A DNA stretch of 6,527 nucleotides. Source: Eubacterium sp. AF22-8LB. Lineage in GTDB: Bacteria > Bacillota_I > Bacilli_A > Erysipelotrichales > Erysipelotrichaceae. Made by a program: the position numbers and the translations under genes. Positions 1-5,681 of the stretch are shown here, piece after piece. Numbering within the stretch: position 1 is the first letter of the stretch; every line of letters starts with the position of its first letter. The notes under the pieces are model-generated. The model was not told the DNA's origin. It did not search any database and worked only from the letters and a program-made list of their open reading frames with translations. The stretch lies in assembly GCF_003458715.1 (NCBI RefSeq), contig NZ_QRVI01000048.1, positions 1 to 6,527 on the forward strand. Reading direction: 5' to 3'.

Positions 1-58
1 TGATGTAACACCAATTCCACACAACGGATGTCGTCCACCAAAACGACCTCGTGGATAG
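1..58 (+). CDS. rpsK: 30S ribosomal protein S11, C-terminal end (partial)
   Basis: Only the last 18 codons and the TAG stop (56-58) are in the window; the gene enters from the left edge, and base 1 is the third base of a cut codon. The visible tail reads DVTPIPHNGCRPPKRPRG, which matches the highly conserved S11 C-terminus (TPIPHNGCRPPK). S11 sits in the platform of the small ribosomal subunit, near the mRNA exit and the 3' end of 16S rRNA. The Asn-Gly pair in HNGC is the site known to form isoaspartate in E. coli S11. The extreme end (KRPRG) differs slightly from the usual KRRRV/KKRRV. Position directly before rpoA is the standard alpha-operon order. Identification is secure despite the short length. 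Confidence 0.95.
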   Translation, partial: DVTPIPHNGCRPPKRPRG

Positions 59-74
59 TTAAAGGAGGATAACG

Positions 75-1025
75 ATGCAGGAATTTGAAAGAGCTTCACT
101 TCATAAAGAATTTGTGAATGAAGAAAACAATACTGGATCTTATGTCTTTGAACCTCTTGAAAGAGGTTTTGGAATTACGATTGGAAATACAATCTGCCGT
201 ACATTATTAACAAGTGTACCAGGCACAAGCATTGTTGGATTTAAAGTATCTGGATTTGATGGAAAAGCAACAATGGTTGATGGTATTTTAGAAGATATTT
301 ATCGTATTTCATTAAATTTAAAAGCTGTGCAACTATACAATGATGGAGAAGGATTCCAAACATTGCATATTTCAAAGAAGGGTCCTGCAACAATCCAGGC
401 AGCAGACATTATTTGTCCAGAAGCAGTTGAAGTTGTAGATCCTGAACAAGTAATTTGTACTTTAGAAAAAGGTGCAAACTTGGAAATGGAAATTTATGCA
501 GTTACAGGAACTGGATATAAGAGTTCAATTGAAAATAAAGTGTCATACGACTTTGGTGAAGATGTCGTAGTATTAGATGCAACTTTCACACCAATTCGCA
601 AAGCAGATTACTTAGCTGAACCTGCTCGTGTTGGATTGGATAAAAAATATGACAAAGTACATATCAATGTAGAAACAGATGGTACAATTACACCTTTACA
701 AGCTATTACAATGGCTGCAAAGATTTGTATGGAAAACTTAGATGAAGTTTTAACTGTTTCTGATTTGGAATTAGAAGAAAGTTTCATGGTTCAAAAACCT
801 CAGGTTGAGGATGTTAAAAAAGTAAATACAATGATGATTGAAGATTTGGATTTATCTGTTCGTTCTTATAACTGTTTAAAACGTGCAGGAATTCAAACTG
901 TTGATGAACTTACACAAAAAACAGAAGATGAAATGATGCATGTTAAGAATTTGGGTAAGAAATCACTCAAAGAAGTGAAGGACAAAATGTACCAATTGGG
1001 ATTGTTCTTCAAATCGTATGAATAA
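75..1025 (+). CDS. rpoA: DNA-directed RNA polymerase subunit alpha
   Basis: This is the alpha subunit of RNA polymerase (316 aa, normal length for Bacillota). It dimerises to scaffold beta and beta' assembly, and its C-terminal domain contacts UP elements and activators. The N-terminal domain (about 1-225) shows EPLERGFG (26-33), the GN..CR assembly motif (37-42), LEDI..ISLNLK (72-83) and TDGTI.P..A. After a linker, the C-terminal domain (about 250-316) shows VRSYNCLK with Arg263, Asn266 and Lys269, equivalent to the DNA-binding E. coli R265, N268 and K271, and NLGKKSL (292-298). The start is fixed by AAAGGAGG at 61-68, 6 nt before ATG. Two N-domain motifs are odd: the usual LRR is ICR (40-42), so the E. 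coli R44 position is Cys while the R45 equivalent is kept, and the usual HEFST block reads GKATM (63-67). The gene lies between rpsK and rplQ in the usual operon. Confidence 0.98.
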   Translation: MQEFERASLHKEFVNEENNTGSYVFEPLERGFGITIGNTICRTLLTSVPGTSIVGFKVSGFDGKATMVDGILEDIYRISLNLKAVQLYNDGEGFQTLHISKKGPATIQAADIICPEAVEVVDPEQVICTLEKGANLEMEIYAVTGTGYKSSIENKVSYDFGEDVVVLDATFTPIRKADYLAEPARVGLDKKYDKVHINVETDGTITPLQAITMAAKICMENLDEVLTVSDLELEESFMVQKPQVEDVKKVNTMMIEDLDLSVRSYNCLKRAGIQTVDELTQKTEDEMMHVKNLGKKSLKEVKDKMYQLGLFFKSYE

Positions 1026-1039
1026 GAGGAGAAAGAATC

Positions 1040-1402
1040 ATGTGGAATCGTAAATTGGGACGTAAAGCCGATCATCGTAAAGCATTGTTGCGTAATATGG
1101 CAACATCTTTGATTGAAAACGGACAAATCGAAACAACAGAAATGAAAGCAAAAGAATTAAGCGCTGTAATGGACTCATTAGTTACATTAGCAAAACGTGG
1201 AGATTTACATGCACGTAGACAAGCAGCAGCTTATGTTCGTAATGTAGAAGTAGATGAAGAGGGAACAACAGCTCTTCAAAAATTATTCAATGAAATTGGA
1301 CCAGCATATGCAGATCGTAATGGTGGATACACTCGTGTAGTTAAGACACGTATCCGTCGTGGAGATGCAGCTCCAATGGCAATTGTACAATTCGTGAAGT
1401 AG
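1040..1402 (+). CDS. rplQ: 50S ribosomal protein L17
   Basis: The product is large-subunit protein L17, located near the peptide exit tunnel. At 120 aa it has the short bacterial form typical of Bacillota. Diagnostic family stretches are RKLGRKADHRKALLRNM near the N-terminus, IETTEMKAKEL (about 30-40), LAKRGDLHARRQA (about 50-62) and the C-terminal GGYTRVVKTRIRRGDAAPMA with a final VQFVK. An AGGAG ribosome binding site at 1027-1031 precedes the ATG, 14 nt after the rpoA stop, so rpoA and rplQ are surely cotranscribed. Residue 2 is Trp (TGG). The last codons and the TAG stop form the left arm of a terminator hairpin, making this the 3' end of the main ribosomal protein transcript. I am certain of the identity. 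Confidence 0.98.
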   Translation: MWNRKLGRKADHRKALLRNMATSLIENGQIETTEMKAKELSAVMDSLVTLAKRGDLHARRQAAAYVRNVEVDEEGTTALQKLFNEIGPAYADRNGGYTRVVKTRIRRGDAAPMAIVQFVK

Positions 1403-1426
1403 TAGTTACTACTTCACTTTTCTTTT
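1394..1426 (+). terminator. Intrinsic terminator overlapping the end of rplQ
   Basis: A perfect inverted repeat pairs GTGAAGTAGTA (1394-1404) with TACTACTTCAC (1407-1417). Because the 2-nt centre cannot close, the real structure is probably a 9-10 bp stem with a 4-6 nt loop. It is followed at once by TTTTCTTTT (1418-1426). The left arm is made of the last two sense codons (Val, Lys) and the TAG stop of rplQ. It fits a Rho-independent terminator for the S10/spc/alpha ribosomal transcript. Partial read-through into the downstream genes is possible. Confidence 0.88.
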
Positions 1427-1440
1427 AAGGGAGAATAGAT

Positions 1441-2010
1441 ATGAGTGATTTAGAACAATACGCAAAAGAACATCAAGTACCTATTATGATGGATAGTGGG
1501 TTAAAATTCTTGTTAGAGCAGCTTCAAAAGAATCAATGCCTGTCATTTTTAGAATTAGGAACTGCGATTGCGCGTACATCTATTGAAGTGGCTAAATTAG
1601 ATCCTAGAATGAGAGTTGTCACAATTGAAAGAAATCCGGACATGATTGTTGAGGCTAAGAAAAACATTGAGGAAAGTGGATTATCGGATCGAATTACTTT
1701 AATTGAAGGGGATGCTCTTGAGGTAGATGTTGAGGGCCTGTTTGACTGTATTTTTATTGATGCGGCCAAGGCACAATATCGACGTTTTTTCGAGAAGTAT
1801 TGTACCCATTTGAATGAGAATGGTATAATTGTATCAGATAATATGAATTTTCATGGTTTGGTAGAACATCCAGAATTATCGCGTAATCGTAATACACGTC
1901 AATTGGTTCGTAAGATCCATGATTATCATACGTATTTGGCAAATCTTACAGATTATGAAACCGCATTTTATGATTATGGAGATGGAGTTGCCTTAACAAG
2001 GAGGAAATAA
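1441..2010 (+). CDS. SAM-dependent O-methyltransferase, TrmR/YrrM-like
   Basis: This is a class I methyltransferase of the catechol/caffeoyl-CoA O-methyltransferase family, 189 aa. The best match I recognise is TrmR (B. subtilis YrrM), which methylates 5-hydroxyuridine at tRNA position 34 to 5-methoxyuridine. Supporting motifs in order are: LEQYAKEHQVPI (4-15); SAM motif I LELGTAIA (37-44); the acidic ribose-binding residue in IERN (Glu63); GDA with Asp91; the metal-binding strand IFIDAAKAQY (Asp107, Lys110); and VSDN (Asp133, Asn134), the other metal ligands. The start has AAGGGAG at 1427-1433, 7 nt upstream. An in-frame TAA at 1426-1428 rules out a longer form, so it lacks the roughly 20 N-terminal residues I expect for TrmR. 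Motif I reads GTAIART rather than the common GTAIGYS. A small-molecule substrate remains possible, so no gene symbol is given. It is probably cotranscribed with the next gene, 2 nt downstream. Confidence 0.85.
   Translation: MSDLEQYAKEHQVPIMMDSGLKFLLEQLQKNQCLSFLELGTAIARTSIEVAKLDPRMRVVTIERNPDMIVEAKKNIEESGLSDRITLIEGDALEVDVEGLFDCIFIDAAKAQYRRFFEKYCTHLNENGIIVSDNMNFHGLVEHPELSRNRNTRQLVRKIHDYHTYLANLTDYETAFYDYGDGVALTRRK
1821..1829 (+). promoter_or_regulatory. Possible extended -10 inside the methyltransferase gene (weak)
   Basis: The bases TGGTATAAT match the TGnTATAAT extended -10 consensus. The upstream region at the expected distance (about 1800-1806) has only three of six matches to TTGACA. The site lies in codons for Asn-Gly-Ile-Ile, a conserved part of the methyltransferase, so the match may simply come from AT-rich coding sequence. 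If active, it would begin transcription near 1836 and serve the small anchored-protein gene and those after it. Confidence 0.2.
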
Positions 2011-2012
2011 TT

Positions 2013-2468
2013 ATGAATCTTTTTAAATTTTTAGTTGGAGCAACTGCAATTACAGTAGGTGCTTGTGCAGTTTCAGGTAAGGTTCGTCGTGATAGAGAAA
2101 GACAAGAAGAGTTAGATGATTTCTTATGTCCAAATATTGATGAACCCATTGAAAAGGAGATTCAGCCAAGTGTAAGTCCATTAAAAACGATGGAATCAGA
2201 TATCAAGGGCTTTAAAGATGCACAAGAAGATATTTTACCAGTAACATTAACATATGGCTTTGATTCTAAGGATGCGGCTAAGCAATTCCAAACAGAAATT
2301 GCTGAAAATGGTTTAACTTCTTCATATGATGATGAAGATAAAGTTGTAGATGTCATTTATCATGAAGGGGTAAATGAGAGTGATATTAAGATCTTATCCG
2401 ATATACTTGTAAATGCATGTACAAACAATAGTGCAGAATATAAAGGATTTCATTTTAATATGGTATAA
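2013..2468 (+). CDS. Hypothetical protein with N-terminal membrane anchor or lipoprotein-like signal
   Basis: I do not recognise a family for this 151-aa protein. Residues 6-21 form a short hydrophobic stretch after Lys5. It includes VGAC (15-18), which fits the loose Gram-positive lipobox pattern with Cys18 as the lipidated residue. A strongly basic run follows (Lys23, Arg25, Arg26, Arg28, Arg30), which by the positive-inside rule instead suggests a membrane anchor with the rest in the cytoplasm; sequence alone does not settle this. Residues about 35-73 are acidic, proline-containing and probably a flexible linker. Residues about 75-151 look like a small alpha/beta domain: strand LPVTLTYGF, helix SKDAAKQFQTEIAENG, a strand near VVDVIYHE, helix ESDIKILSDILVNA and a last strand KGFHFNMV. 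GGAGG at 2000-2004, within the end of the methyltransferase gene, lies 8 nt before ATG. The 2-nt gap implies cotranscription with the methyltransferase. Confidence 0.85.
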   Translation: MNLFKFLVGATAITVGACAVSGKVRRDRERQEELDDFLCPNIDEPIEKEIQPSVSPLKTMESDIKGFKDAQEDILPVTLTYGFDSKDAAKQFQTEIAENGLTSSYDDEDKVVDVIYHEGVNESDIKILSDILVNACTNNSAEYKGFHFNMV

Positions 2469-2469
2469 T
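2461..2469 (+). promoter_or_regulatory. Candidate extended -10 promoter for the ecf-truA-PHP unit
   Basis: TGGTATAAT is a perfect TGnTATAAT extended -10 overlapping the stop codon (2466-2468) of the small protein gene. Transcription would start near 2476, leaving an approximately 20-nt leader that still contains the GGAGG of ecfA1. No good -35 is seen: the hexamer at 17-bp spacing is TAAAGG (2441-2446). Extended -10 promoters can work with a poor -35. Position just before the ecf genes makes it more believable than a random match, but it is unproven. Confidence 0.45.
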
Positions 2470-2484
2470 GGTTCCGTTTATGGT

Positions 2485-2489
2485 GGAGG
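2485..2489 (+). promoter_or_regulatory. Ribosome binding site that fixes the ecfA1 start
   Basis: GGAGG lies 7 nt before ATG 2497. It argues against the upstream in-frame ATG at 2413, which lies inside the previous gene and would add 28 residues with no EcfA counterpart. The adjacent in-frame GTG at 2494 is only 4 nt from the site and is less likely. Confidence 0.85.
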
Positions 2490-2496
2490 ATATGTG

Positions 2497-3315
2497 ATGG
2501 AAGCAATTGAAGTTTCACATTTAACTTTTTCCTATGATGGGAAAAACGATATATTAAAAGATGTTTCTTTTTCAATCCCAAAGGGAAGCTATACAACAAT
2601 TATCGGACATAACGGTTCTGGTAAGAGTACAATGGCAAAACTAATTATTGGTTTGTTGGAGGCGAAAAAGGGAAAAATTCAGATTTTAGGTCAAGAACTA
2701 AATGAAGAAAGTGTTTATGAATTGAGAAGTCATGTGGGGATTGTATTTCAAAATCCAGATAATCAATTTATTGGTTCCACAGTGGCAGATGATATTGCGT
2801 TTGGTTTAGAAAACCATTGTGTAGAACAAAAAAAAATGCAGTCTATTATTGAAGATGTCGCAAGCCGTGTTGGAATGACTGATTTTTTAAGTGCAGAACC
2901 AACTAAACTATCTGGTGGACAAAAACAACGTGTTGCGATTGCTGGTATTTTAGCTGTTGAGCCAGACATCATTATTTTTGATGAGTCAACAAGTATGTTG
3001 GATCCTCAAGGTAAGGCAAGTATCAATGAGCAGATTCGTAAATTACATGAAGAAAAGAATATTACGATTTTATCTATTACTCATGACATGGAAGAGGTTG
3101 CTCAATCTGAAAATGTCATTGTATTAGAAAATGGTCAAATTGCGATGCAAGGAACGCCAATGGATATTTTTAAACAGGAAGATAAGTTAGCTAAAATGCA
3201 GCTAGATATTCCTTTCGCGTTAAAGATTTCTAAGGAATTAAAGAAGCGTGGAATCTTTAAAGAAAATGTATGTCGTTTAGACGAGGTGGTAGAAAAGTTA
3301 TGTCGATTGAAATAA
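2497..3315 (+). CDS. ecfA1: ECF transporter ATP-binding protein EcfA1
   Basis: This is one of the two ABC ATPases that power energy-coupling factor importers for vitamins and transition metals, acting on the cytoplasmic membrane face with EcfA2 and EcfT. From ATG 2497 the protein is 272 aa. Visible motifs are Walker A GHNGSGKST (37-45), Q-loop FQNPDNQ (84-90, Gln85), signature LSGGQ (138-142), Walker B IIIFDES (158-164) with catalytic Glu163, the D-loop in SMLDPQG, and the H-loop His196 in THD. FQNPDNQF and FDESTSMLDP are hallmarks of the A1 paralogue rather than A2. The C-terminal region (about 225-272) carries the helical part that in this family helps the A1-A2 pair contact each other and EcfT. 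The end overlaps the ecfA2 start by 16 nt, indicating translational coupling. Confidence 0.96.
   Translation: MEAIEVSHLTFSYDGKNDILKDVSFSIPKGSYTTIIGHNGSGKSTMAKLIIGLLEAKKGKIQILGQELNEESVYELRSHVGIVFQNPDNQFIGSTVADDIAFGLENHCVEQKKMQSIIEDVASRVGMTDFLSAEPTKLSGGQKQRVAIAGILAVEPDIIIFDESTSMLDPQGKASINEQIRKLHEEKNITILSITHDMEEVAQSENVIVLENGQIAMQGTPMDIFKQEDKLAKMQLDIPFALKISKELKKRGIFKENVCRLDEVVEKLCRLK
3283..3289 (+). promoter_or_regulatory. Ribosome binding site that fixes the ecfA2 start
   Basis: GAGGTGG lies 10 nt before ATG 3300, inside the end of ecfA1. It supports ATG 3300, which gives the expected MSIEIKNLEHTY start of an EcfA2. The in-frame ATG at 3270 lies before this site and would add ten residues absent from the family. 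Confidence 0.65.
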
Positions 3316-4160
3316 AGAATTTAGAACACACATATAATGAAAATACTCCCTTTTCACATGCAGCCTTAAAAGGGATCAACCTTTCTATTCCAGAAGGAAA
3401 AGTAACTGCGATTATTGGTCAGACTGGATCGGGTAAATCGACTTTAGTTCAGCACTTGAATGGTCTATTGATTCCAACGGCAGGTACTTTGGATATTTGT
3501 GGTTTTCATATTCAGCCTTTGTTGAAAATCAAAGATGTGAAGCAATTAAGAAAAGAAGTTGGACTTGTATTCCAGTTTCCTGAATATCAATTGTTTGAAG
3601 AGACAATTGGTAAGGATATAGCGTTCGGGCCAAAAAACTTTGGCACAAGTGAAGAAGATGCTTCCCAACTTGTTAAGAAGGTTTTACCAGTTGTTGGTTT
3701 GGATGAAAGTTATTTAGAGCGTTCGCCATTTGATTTGAGTGGAGGACAGAAACGTCGTGTTGCGATTGCCGGTATTTTAGTATTGGATCCTAAGGTCTTA
3801 GTTTTAGATGAGCCAACAGCAGGACTAGATCCTCAGGGTGCTCAGGAAATGATGACTTTGTTTATGAACTTAAATAAAAAAGAAGGTAAAACCGTTCTTT
3901 TAGTCACACATGATATGGAGCATGTTATGAACTATTGTGATCATGTGATTGTGTTAAGTCATGGTGAAGTTACGCAGGAAGCGGATGTAAAGGAGTTCTT
4001 TAAACATCCAGAATATTTACAGGAAATTGGTATTAATCCGCCTAGTATTGTACGTCTAAAAATGCAGTTAGAGGAAAATGGATTTGAAATGGATCCAGAT
4101 ACTATGGATATGAATTCACTTGTGGATTCAATAGAAAAGCAGGTGAAGAAACATGAATAA
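3300..4160 (+). CDS. ecfA2: ECF transporter ATP-binding protein EcfA2
   Basis: This is the second ATPase of the ECF energising module, 286 aa from ATG 3300. It pairs with EcfA1 as a heterodimer. Motifs are Walker A GQTGSGKST (40-48), QHLNGLL.PT.G (51-62), Q-loop FQFPEYQLFE (91-100, Gln92), signature LSGGQ (146-150), Walker B VLVLDE (166-171) with catalytic Glu171, D-loop AGLDPQG and His204 in VTHDMEHV. FQFPEYQLFE and the N-terminal TPF..AALK..NL are typical of the A2 paralogue. The C-terminal extension (about 225-286) is rich in charged residues and includes INPPSIVRL, which is usual in this family. The gene overlaps ecfA1 by 16 nt and ecfT by 8 nt, so the three subunits are likely made in fixed ratio. 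Confidence 0.96.
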   Translation: MSIEIKNLEHTYNENTPFSHAALKGINLSIPEGKVTAIIGQTGSGKSTLVQHLNGLLIPTAGTLDICGFHIQPLLKIKDVKQLRKEVGLVFQFPEYQLFEETIGKDIAFGPKNFGTSEEDASQLVKKVLPVVGLDESYLERSPFDLSGGQKRRVAIAGILVLDPKVLVLDEPTAGLDPQGAQEMMTLFMNLNKKEGKTVLLVTHDMEHVMNYCDHVIVLSHGEVTQEADVKEFFKHPEYLQEIGINPPSIVRLKMQLEENGFEMDPDTMDMNSLVDSIEKQVKKHE

Positions 4161-4950
4161 TGTTGCGTTAGGACAATACATGCCACTAGATTCTGTGGTT
4201 CATAAGATGGATCCTAGATCTAAGATCATGATCATGTTGTTTTTGATGGTCGCAATCTTTATTCCTGCAGGAGCCCTTGGGTATGTGGTTATTGGTGTTT
4301 TTATTCTGTTTAGTTTATATTTATCAAAATTAAATATTAAATATGCCTTAAGAACGATGAAGCCCATGTTGTGGATGATGGCTTTCTTGTTGGTTATTAA
4401 CTTATTGGTTATTAAAACAGGAACACCATTATTTTCAATCAAGGGATTTACAATTTATAGTGATGCCGTAAACCAAACGTTGTATATTGTGGTTCGTTTA
4501 ATGTTGATGATTATTATTACAACTGTATTAACAGCTACAACGAAGCCTTTGGATTTGACTTTGGGAATTGAAAAATTATTAAAGCCTTTTGAAAAAATTG
4601 GTGTACCAGCCCACATTATTGCGATGATGATTAGTATTGCGTTGCGTTTTATTCCTACGTTGATTGAAGAAACACAACGTATCATGAATGCGCAGGCAAG
4701 TCGTGGTGTGGATTTAGAAAATGGTAGTATCAAAGAAAAAATCATGGCTATCTTATCCTTGATTGTTCCTTTGTTTGTATCTGCCTTTGATCGTGCGGAT
4801 CAACTTGCAAATGCGATGGAAGCCAGGGGCTATGATCCTTCAAGACAAAGAACACGTTATAAAGTGTTAAAGATGCAGACAATTGATTATGCTTCAATGA
4901 TTTTAAGTGTTGTCGTACTTTGTGCTTGTATTGGTATTTGGGTATTATGA
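4153..4950 (+). CDS. ecfT: ECF transporter transmembrane protein EcfT
   Basis: This integral membrane subunit couples the two ATPases to interchangeable substrate-binding S components. It is 265 aa, a normal length. Hydrophobic segments lie at about 24-38, 42-57, 72-87, 108-129, 153-169, 197-213 and 245-264; the exact number of spans needs a predictor. The N-terminal YMPLDSVVHKMDPRSK pattern is typical. The two coupling-helix signatures are present: AQASRG (180-185, Arg184) and MEARGY (222-227, Arg225). These Ala-Arg-Gly-type motifs insert into the ATPases. The ATG overlaps the end of ecfA2, with AGGTGA at 4141-4146. No S component is encoded nearby, consistent with a shared group II module serving several S proteins elsewhere in the genome. 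Confidence 0.96.
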   Translation: MNNVALGQYMPLDSVVHKMDPRSKIMIMLFLMVAIFIPAGALGYVVIGVFILFSLYLSKLNIKYALRTMKPMLWMMAFLLVINLLVIKTGTPLFSIKGFTIYSDAVNQTLYIVVRLMLMIIITTVLTATTKPLDLTLGIEKLLKPFEKIGVPAHIIAMMISIALRFIPTLIEETQRIMNAQASRGVDLENGSIKEKIMAILSLIVPLFVSAFDRADQLANAMEARGYDPSRQRTRYKVLKMQTIDYASMILSVVVLCACIGIWVL

Positions 4951-5681
4951 TTGTAAAGGCAATCGTCAGTTATGATGGCTTTAATTATGCAGGCTGGCAA
5001 AAACAAGAGAATGCTTTAGGTATTCAACAGGTGATTGAAGAAGCTTTGTATAAAATCACAAAAGAGAATGTAGATGTTGTGGCGAGTGGAAGAACGGACG
5101 CAGGTGTTCATGCATTAGGTCAAGTTTTTCATTTTGAGACAAGTAAAAATATTCCTGCTATTCAATATGAAAGAGCATTGAATGCATTGCTTCCTAAAGA
5201 TATTCGTATCTTAAAAGCAGAAGAAAAGCCTGATGATTTTCATGCGCGTTTTAGTGCAGTTGCCAAGCGATATGATTATTATTGTTCGTATGATATAAAG
5301 AATCCATTTAATTATAAGTATCGGAATCTACTTGCAAAAAGACTGGATATGGATGCGATGAAAAGTGCATCAAAAGTATTTTTGGGATCTCATGATTTTA
5401 CGAGCTTTGCCTCAAGTAAAATCGATCCTAGAAAGCCTAGGGTAAAAACAATTTCAAATATTGAAATTAATGAAGAAGGTACAGATGTGCATTTCATTTT
5501 TGAAGGGACTGGTTTTCTAAGATATCAAGTTCGTATGATGACGGGTACTTTAATTGCGGTGGGTCAGCATAAAATTGATGTTGATGATGTGCAAAGAATG
5601 TTGGATGCGAAGAATAAGTCGGCATGTCGTTATAATGCACCGAGTTGTGGTTTATATTTAGTGGAGGTAATGTACGAATGA
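4947..5681 (+). CDS. truA: tRNA pseudouridine(38-40) synthase TruA
   Basis: TruA converts uridine to pseudouridine at positions 38-40 in the anticodon arm of many tRNAs. The protein is 244 aa, a normal length. It shows YDGFNYAGWQKQ (9-20), the active-site loop ASGRTDAGVHA (46-56) with catalytic Asp51, F.ARFSAVAKRYDY (98-111) with the conserved Tyr109, FTSFA (151-155), GTGFLRYQVRMMTG (187-200) and the C-terminal APSCGLYLVEV. The start ATG overlaps the ecfT stop as ATGA (4947-4950). No clear Shine-Dalgarno sequence is seen just upstream (TTTGGGTATT), so initiation probably depends on ribosomes finishing ecfT. An ATG at 4920 in the same frame would add nine residues outside the family pattern and was not chosen. 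Location after ecfT is the usual Bacillota order. Confidence 0.97.
   Translation: MIVKAIVSYDGFNYAGWQKQENALGIQQVIEEALYKITKENVDVVASGRTDAGVHALGQVFHFETSKNIPAIQYERALNALLPKDIRILKAEEKPDDFHARFSAVAKRYDYYCSYDIKNPFNYKYRNLLAKRLDMDAMKSASKVFLGSHDFTSFASSKIDPRKPRVKTISNIEINEEGTDVHFIFEGTGFLRYQVRMMTGTLIAVGQHKIDVDDVQRMLDAKNKSACRYNAPSCGLYLVEVMYE
5663..5667 (+). promoter_or_regulatory. Ribosome binding site for the PHP gene
   Basis: GGAGG, inside the last codons of truA, lies 10 nt before ATG 5678. It supports that ATG over the in-frame ATG at 5645, which lies before the site and would add 11 non-family residues. Confidence 0.75.

Noticed and set aside
893..1126. Minus-strand open frame across the rpoA/rplQ junction
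   Set aside because: It lies opposite two certain genes, has no ribosome binding site I can see, and its sequence is low-complexity Ser/Phe/Cys-rich, as expected from a shadow frame. The same holds for the other minus-strand frames in the window.
1403..1440. Promoter for the methyltransferase gene in the gap after rplQ
   Set aside because: The gap is occupied by the terminator and ribosome binding site. I saw no convincing -35/-10 pair; TTGTAC (1383-1388) with TTACTA (1406-1411) is too weak to report.
2413..2496. Longer N-terminus for ecfA1 from ATG 2413
   Set aside because: It runs inside the preceding gene, has no ribosome binding site, and the added residues do not resemble an ABC ATPase start; GGAGG at 2485-2489 points to ATG 2497.
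4207..4236. Cluster of short GATC-containing palindromes at the start of ecfT
   Set aside because: The bases encode the conserved EcfT segment MDPRSKIMIM; the palindromes are short, differ from each other and are explained by codon choice.
4920..4946. Longer N-terminus for truA from ATG 4920
   Set aside because: The added residues are the ecfT C-terminal coding sequence in another frame, and family members begin close to the VKAIVSYDG stretch, matching ATG 4947.
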